Positions 59,542 through 64,000 of a stretch of DNA of 64,000 nucleotides are shown piece after piece (position 1 is the first letter of the stretch; every line of letters begins with the position of its first letter). The stretch comes from Ustulina deusta (taxonomy: Eukaryota > Ascomycota > Sordariomycetes > Xylariales > Xylariaceae). Under the pieces are notes generated by a model. That model had not been told where the DNA came from and searched no databases. It saw only the letters and a program-made list of their open reading frames with translations. The stretch is from the NCBI GenBank assembly GCA_023159155.1, contig JAJNNX010000018.1, positions 248,001 to 312,000 on the forward strand. The letters run 5' to 3'. Both the position numbers and the translations under genes were made by a program.

Positions 59542-61530
59542 CTATGCCAACAATGGCCCGACCGAGACCTGCTCTCGAAGCCTCATAGCTTTCTCCTGCT
59601 CTCGTAACGAGGCTTGTCTCTCCATTCTTCGCCTATCTGCTTCAAGCATTGCGAATCGACCTCGCGCCCCGTGCCGAAGCTTCGTGATCATATCCGCCGC
59701 CTTACCTTTGGTGATATCGGTGACTTTGAGCTTTTCGTCCTCTCCGCGCACCTTATTGAGGAACTTGAGTTGACCATCTGTAGGTGGGCCCTTGCGCCAA
59801 TTCACATATCTTGAAATGAGTACATAGGGGTATTTCTCAGAAGCATATTTATCAGCACCATGTACCGCATCGGTCAACGTGGCAGCTTGAAGGAGTTCCC
59901 GGGGTGCTGCAAAGGGCGACTTTGATACTCCTTTTGGCAACGCTCGGATTTCCCAGGCAACAAATTCGGGTTGGTCCCCTGTTTCTCTCTCGGCTTTCTC
60001 GAGTCTAATATATGTTCCTTCCGGTCCAGAGAGTATATATCGATGCGGTCCAACTTGCACCCAAGCATTCCTGCTCATTGAACGAATGTGTTGTTCGCCA
60101 GACGTATCTGAGATGAGATCTAATACTGACTCATATTCGACGAAAGTGACATTACCATCACTCCTTGCGTCGGGTACGGCCGAACTCAGTCCCAGGGTAA
60201 CGTCTTCCCTTACTTTCCCTGCTTCCTTACAGCTTTTCATGTTTCTCATAGCATCTACAGAAGCTTCCTTAACCAGTTGAGATGGATCCAGTCCAAAAAG
60301 TGTTGGGGTTGTTACGATACCGGCCGCAAGGCTAGAAACCATATCGATGATGTGGCAATTTGTCTTGCCAGGGTGCAGTCTCATACCCCTCCCAATCATT
60401 TGCACCAAAAGGTTACGAGAGCGAGTTGGTCTCGCAAGCACAACGCAGTCGATGTTGGGAATGTCGGTACCTTCAGTGAAAACACCGCAGTTCACAAGGA
60501 CTGGAAATTCCCCTCTCTTAAAAGCGTCTAAGCGATCGCCCCTCTCAACCTTTGGCGTATCCCCGGTCACAAATCTGGCGTCGATGCCGTGCTGTCGAAA
60601 AGCTCGTGTCAGCCCAGCGACATGAGCAAGATCTACACAAAAGACGAGTGTAGATTTCCTGTCAGCGGCTCTTGCTAGCCAACTGCGAACGGTAACCTCG
60701 TTGATTCGGTCCGTATTAATGGCCTTGGAGAGTTCACCGGGCTGAAAATCCCCATTCGCGCCACTTTTCACTTTCGTTATGTCTGCAGTGGACTCAACTG
60801 TTGTGAAAAGAACGTCTGATAGCCACTTCTCGCCAATCATGTCGACATAATCTTTGTGATACACAATTTCATCGATAGCGGCGCCAAGTCGAAGCCCATC
60901 GAAACGGGAGAAAGTCGCAGAAACCCCGACAAGAATCGGCGACTCTTCCTTCTTTTCATCAAGACCGAAATGTTCCAAGGTTCGCAGATAGCCGGGCGCC
61001 ACAATATGATGAGCTTCATCCACAAGCACCAGTTTGAAAAGCCCAGGGTCAAACTTGCTGATTCGGTCTCCAGACGTGAGACTCTGGATACTGGCAATAG
61101 TGATGTCTGCCCGTCCAGAAGCATGCAAATTCCCCATCTCAACCTCAACAGTCTTGCTGGGATAAGCGTTGCTGCAATGCCGTGCCGCCTGCTCAACGAG
61201 CTCCCTTCGATGAGCTAAGATTAGTGTCTGGGTAGCGTACGGGGAGCTAGGCTGGATGCGATCGATTAATCGAGTGAAAACCACAGTTTTCCCGGCTCCT
61301 GTGGCCAGCGATATGCCAACTCGCTTATGGCCGTGTTGCAAAGATGAAAGGACGGATTGGATGCATTCCTCCTGGTATTCACGGAGGTGTATGGGTTGAG
61401 GTGAGCGCGTTCGCGACTCTCCCGCAGGTGACGACATTAGCCTTATCTGGGACAATCTCGTAGATCTGAATGACAGGAAGTTCCGCGATGGCTTTGCTGT
61501 CAGTAGCCATTTCGAAAGAAGTCGGGACAT
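59542..61530 (-). CDS. IRC3: Mitochondrial superfamily 2 DNA helicase Irc3
   Basis: Double-strand DNA helicase/translocase that in yeast maintains mitochondrial DNA. Single exon, 662 aa. Residues 1-40 are Arg/Ser/Lys-rich with no acidic residue in the first 30, fitting a mitochondrial presequence. Motifs in order: HLREYQEECIQSV (Q-motif region), Walker A ATGAGKT (76-82), ILAHRREL (Ia), DEAH (171-174), GVSATFSRFDG (III region), LVFCVDLAHV (IV), VNCGVFTEGTDIPNIDCVVL (V) and QMIGRGMRLHPGK (VI). The C-terminal about 200 residues are the family-specific extension, with PYVLISRYVNWRKGPPTDGQ and a charged end. No break was seen. It is divergent from the Rrn5-like gene. Confidence 0.93.
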   Translation of the reverse strand: MSRLLSKWLLTAKPSRNFLSFRSTRLSQIRLMSSPAGESRTRSPQPIHLREYQEECIQSVLSSLQHGHKRVGISLATGAGKTVVFTRLIDRIQPSSPYATQTLILAHRRELVEQAARHCSNAYPSKTVEVEMGNLHASGRADITIASIQSLTSGDRISKFDPGLFKLVLVDEAHHIVAPGYLRTLEHFGLDEKKEESPILVGVSATFSRFDGLRLGAAIDEIVYHKDYVDMIGEKWLSDVLFTTVESTADITKVKSGANGDFQPGELSKAINTDRINEVTVRSWLARAADRKSTLVFCVDLAHVAGLTRAFRQHGIDARFVTGDTPKVERGDRLDAFKRGEFPVLVNCGVFTEGTDIPNIDCVVLARPTRSRNLLVQMIGRGMRLHPGKTNCHIIDMVSSLAAGIVTTPTLFGLDPSQLVKEASVDAMRNMKSCKEAGKVREDVTLGLSSAVPDARSDGNVTFVEYESVLDLISDTSGEQHIRSMSRNAWVQVGPHRYILSGPEGTYIRLEKAERETGDQPEFVAWEIRALPKGVSKSPFAAPRELLQAATLTDAVHGADKYASEKYPYVLISRYVNWRKGPPTDGQLKFLNKVRGEDEKLKVTDITKGKAADMITKLRHGARGRFAMLEADRRRMERQASLREQEKAMRLREQVSVGPLLA

Positions 61531-62339
61531 CGCACATTATACTCGATGAATTCGCAGTGGGTGGTAAGTCAATTGAGATTTCAGTATTGCTAAGTAGAGG
61601 ATGACTGCAAATTAGCATATAAACCTTGTATAGCATTATATTTTCGTAATTGTACTTACCCATTTAGGGCGAATGCTTCGTTTGGTGCAATCTTGTAAGC
61701 CAACCCTGAAGTAGATTCCCAGATTGCCAAATATGCCTAGCCAGTTCATCCCAGTCTACGAGAAACAAGCCGAAGGTCATTAGGTTTGTTTCATCAATGA
61801 GAGTATTGGAGTACTGGGAGTGATTTGATGAGGGAAACGGGCAGACCTAGAGACATGCCTCTTACAAGCATATGTAGATGCAATACCTGCGTGTAGGTAT
61901 CTACCAGGTAAGGTACCTATTTTTAGTGGGGCATCGACCTGGAGCTCTCGAGGTCCTTGCCACCCTGGCAGAATCCTGGCTGTTGTCACCTCAAACTAAA
62001 TTCAAAAAGTTCCACCGTGCAAATTCTCTATAGACCACGTCTAGCAATTATTATCTCCGAGGTCCTGAGGTAGGTAATTCTATAGCATCTGAGCTCACCA
62101 CTGCCCATATCTGAATCTCCCCTTCAAATAACGCTGATAATTGAAACTCATTGCAAATCATTTTGGAGAGAGGCAGTCGTATTTTCTCCATGCCCCCTAC
62201 CTATTTTCTGATCCAAGAAATCCACTATTTGGAGAGGTAGGTATTCAGGTCCCAACCCAATTCCAACTTACTGCCAACACGGTGTAAATGCATAAATATC
62301 GTCTACATGCATCATCCCAAAGGGTGAGAACGAGCGAGG
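61531..62339. promoter_or_regulatory. Divergent promoter region of IRC3 and RRN5-like gene
   Basis: About 810 nt between the two start codons. GTAGGTA/ACCTACC words occur at 61,890-61,920 and 62,065-62,250. Both genes presumably start here; no specific element was identified. Confidence 0.5.
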
Positions 62340-64000
62340 ATGACGGACACAGACTCAGACGACGAGATTATTACTAGACCGCCTATGCACAACCCACCAA
62401 GCGCCTCGCCAATACGACGAAGTACGCCCGCCCATAGGAAGCGCCAGGCAGAAGGCTCCATTGCGCACACGGGTCCGCCCCCTCTCAAGCGCCGGAAGGC
62501 CGAGTTCAACGGCGCGTATCTGAACCTGCTAAACCAAGACATCCAAGATGCGTCATCGGGCCTCATCAATGGCGAAGAAGGCCCCGAGTTGGGGCACACG
62601 CAGCTTGGCGCGGTGGTGTGGAGTGCGGCGGAGAAAAGGGTCTACTTCGCAGCGGTGAGCCGGCTCGGTAAGGAGGACGTAGCGGGCATTTCCGCGCGAA
62701 TCGGGACGAAGAGCGAGCTCGAGGTGCGGCAGTACCTGGTCTTCCTCGAGGCAGCTAAGCGACAGCCGCGCACCGATGAGGGGAGGAGGGGGGGAGCCCA
62801 GCATGCGCATGCCCTGCGACCCGTCGACATCCCCGCCGCGGTGGAGATTGGCGCCGAGTGCGGCGCCATGTTGGAGACTGCCGCGGACGGGCTGTCGCTG
62901 CGCCAGGGGGGCTACGAAGAGGAGGTGGAAAGGGAGCGTTGGGGCCCGTGGTGGCGCGTCACGGCGCCGCTTGCGCGGATTCTCGAAAATCGAGTCCGCT
63001 GTCAGCAACAACGACGACAATACTCTGAAACATCCCCGCCACAAACGCGGGGCGGAGAAGAATGGGGAGAAAAGTCACTATGCTCGAAGGAAGAAGAACA
63101 AGAACAAGAACAAGAGCAAGGGGAAAGGAACGAAATCTTGAAGGAATTGCCGTTTCTCCAGCTTTTCCACGTCCAGAACTGGCTCCGGCTTTCAGACCGT
63201 GTATTCATGAACTCGGCCGTCTCTGACGGCAACTGGCGCGCCGTGTCCGAAGAAGACGAACCACCTGCGATCCAAGCGACGGCGCTCTCAGACTTTCACG
63301 GGCTAGCGCTTAGTGTCACCAGGCGTTTGCTATTAGCCGCGATGTACGTGGCGGAGTCTCGTGTTCGGACGAGGAGCTTGAACGATGCGCGAAGGCGCGG
63401 GCAGCCTCGACTCAGAGTCGAGGATGTCAAGGCGGCGGCTTCCTCGCTAGGCATGACGCAGAATTCGAGGCAGTTCTGGGCACGGTGCGCGAGGAGATTG
63501 CAATTGAATGTTGTCGATCATGAGACCGAAGAAGACAATCTTACTGACCACGAGAATGAAGGCACCGATACAGATGTGGGTGAAGATATGGACATAGATG
63601 AGCAACTGAGTACCGTGGAGTCCAGTCCTGGAAATACAGAGGACGCCGACCAAGAAGCGGAAGAAAGTGACGAGGAGGATGACTACGAAATCATGAGCTA
63701 CGACGAAGTCGAAGCCGCGCTTGGCTACCCGGTAGCCGATAGCATACGGAATAGACCTAGTAATCCCGAGCCCTACGTGCTTCCTCGCGCCGAACACATA
63801 TCCAGCCCCTCAGAAGACGAGACACACAGTCAAGAATACGACGAGGAAAACGAAGAGGGACGCACAGAAGAAGAAGAAGAAGATGATGATGATGATGAGG
63901 ACGATGAAGATGATGATGAAGATGACGACGACGGTTTAAACGCAGATTCTATAAAGAAAGACATAGAAGAAGCAACGATATCTCTGGCGCCCATCGAACA
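62340..64000 (+). CDS. RRN5: Rrn5-like RNA polymerase I upstream activation factor subunit (3' truncated)
   Basis: Open frame from ATG 62,340 to the window edge, at least 553 codons with no stop or intron. The N-terminus is acidic then basic (MTDTDSDDEI, PPLKRRKAEF). A SANT/Myb-like region follows: AEKRVYFAAVSRLGKEDVAG, then ISARIGTKSELEVRQYLVFL, the Rrn5 signature. Farther on are a Gln/Glu low-complexity run (about 63,090-63,125), LPFLQLFHVQNWLRLSDRVF, and an ARRRGQPRLRVEDVKAAASS block resembling a histone-fold pair (LLLAAMYVAESRVRT just before it). The C-terminal part is very acidic, with long Glu/Asp runs at about 63,860-63,935. In yeast Rrn5 is part of UAF, with Rrn9, Rrn10, H3 and H4 at the rDNA promoter. 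The end of the gene lies outside the window. Confidence 0.82.
   Translation, partial: MTDTDSDDEIITRPPMHNPPSASPIRRSTPAHRKRQAEGSIAHTGPPPLKRRKAEFNGAYLNLLNQDIQDASSGLINGEEGPELGHTQLGAVVWSAAEKRVYFAAVSRLGKEDVAGISARIGTKSELEVRQYLVFLEAAKRQPRTDEGRRGGAQHAHALRPVDIPAAVEIGAECGAMLETAADGLSLRQGGYEEEVERERWGPWWRVTAPLARILENRVRCQQQRRQYSETSPPQTRGGEEWGEKSLCSKEEEQEQEQEQGERNEILKELPFLQLFHVQNWLRLSDRVFMNSAVSDGNWRAVSEEDEPPAIQATALSDFHGLALSVTRRLLLAAMYVAESRVRTRSLNDARRRGQPRLRVEDVKAAASSLGMTQNSRQFWARCARRLQLNVVDHETEEDNLTDHENEGTDTDVGEDMDIDEQLSTVESSPGNTEDADQEAEESDEEDDYEIMSYDEVEAALGYPVADSIRNRPSNPEPYVLPRAEHISSPSEDETHSQEYDEENEEGRTEEEEEDDDDDEDDEDDDEDDDDGLNADSIKKDIEEATISLAPIE

Noticed and set aside
62553..63044. 163-codon minus-strand frame
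   Set aside because: Lies wholly antisense within the open Rrn5-like frame; Arg/Pro-rich text typical of GC-rich shadows.

Overview
This window is nuclear chromosomal DNA of a filamentous ascomycete (Pezizomycotina, most likely Sordariomycetes). Genes carry short GT-AG introns, mostly 48-160 nt, with CTNAY-type branch sites. The gene set is fungal: a Zn2Cys6-type regulator, a LaeA-like methyltransferase, a delta-9 desaturase with a fused cytochrome b5, and the pol I factor Rrn5. Intergenic DNA is rich in GTAGGTA/ACCTAC words and short microsatellites. I placed 15 protein genes, most of them by joining exons across introns that no single reading frame spans.

Layout. 0-10 kb is gene-dense: the 3' part of a fungal transcription factor (+), proteasome alpha-5 (-), a kinase-fold protein (-), gamma-tubulin complex component 2 (+) and the mitochondrial YqeY/Aim41 protein (-). 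10-21 kb is gene-poor and holds one nine-exon LaeA-like methyltransferase (-). 21-34 kb carries type II phosphatidylinositol 4-kinase Lsb6 (-), a basic Ser/Arg-rich orphan (+), a small secreted, probably membrane-anchored protein (-) and a SNF2/RING DNA translocase (+). 35-37 kb holds the Ole1 desaturase (-). 37-43.5 kb is gene-poor and AT-rich, with eroded coding-like relics. 43.5-47 kb is the mitochondrial Lon protease (+). 47-52.5 kb is empty. 52.5-64 kb carries an atypical protein kinase (+), a conserved-looking protein of unknown function with a possible zinc site (-), the mitochondrial helicase Irc3 (-) and a 3'-truncated Rrn5-like gene (+).

The recognised genes are mostly unrelated housekeeping functions: proteasome, microtubule nucleation, mitochondrial proteostasis and DNA maintenance, phosphoinositide and lipid metabolism, pol I initiation and DNA repair. 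I see no biosynthetic gene cluster and no defence system. Three mitochondrial genes (AIM41, PIM1, IRC3) are present but far apart. The least ordinary content is the methyltransferase in its gene-poor island, the kinase-like gene at 52.5 kb with an altered catalytic core and an interrupted tail, the GC-AG intron and 13-nt exon in the proteasome gene, and the eroded stretch at 39-43 kb.

Limits. No alignment, RNA or composition calculation was available. Exon joins rest on splice consensus, phase and remembered family sequence patterns. The first exon of the SNF2 gene and the 3' end of the methyltransferase are uncertain.
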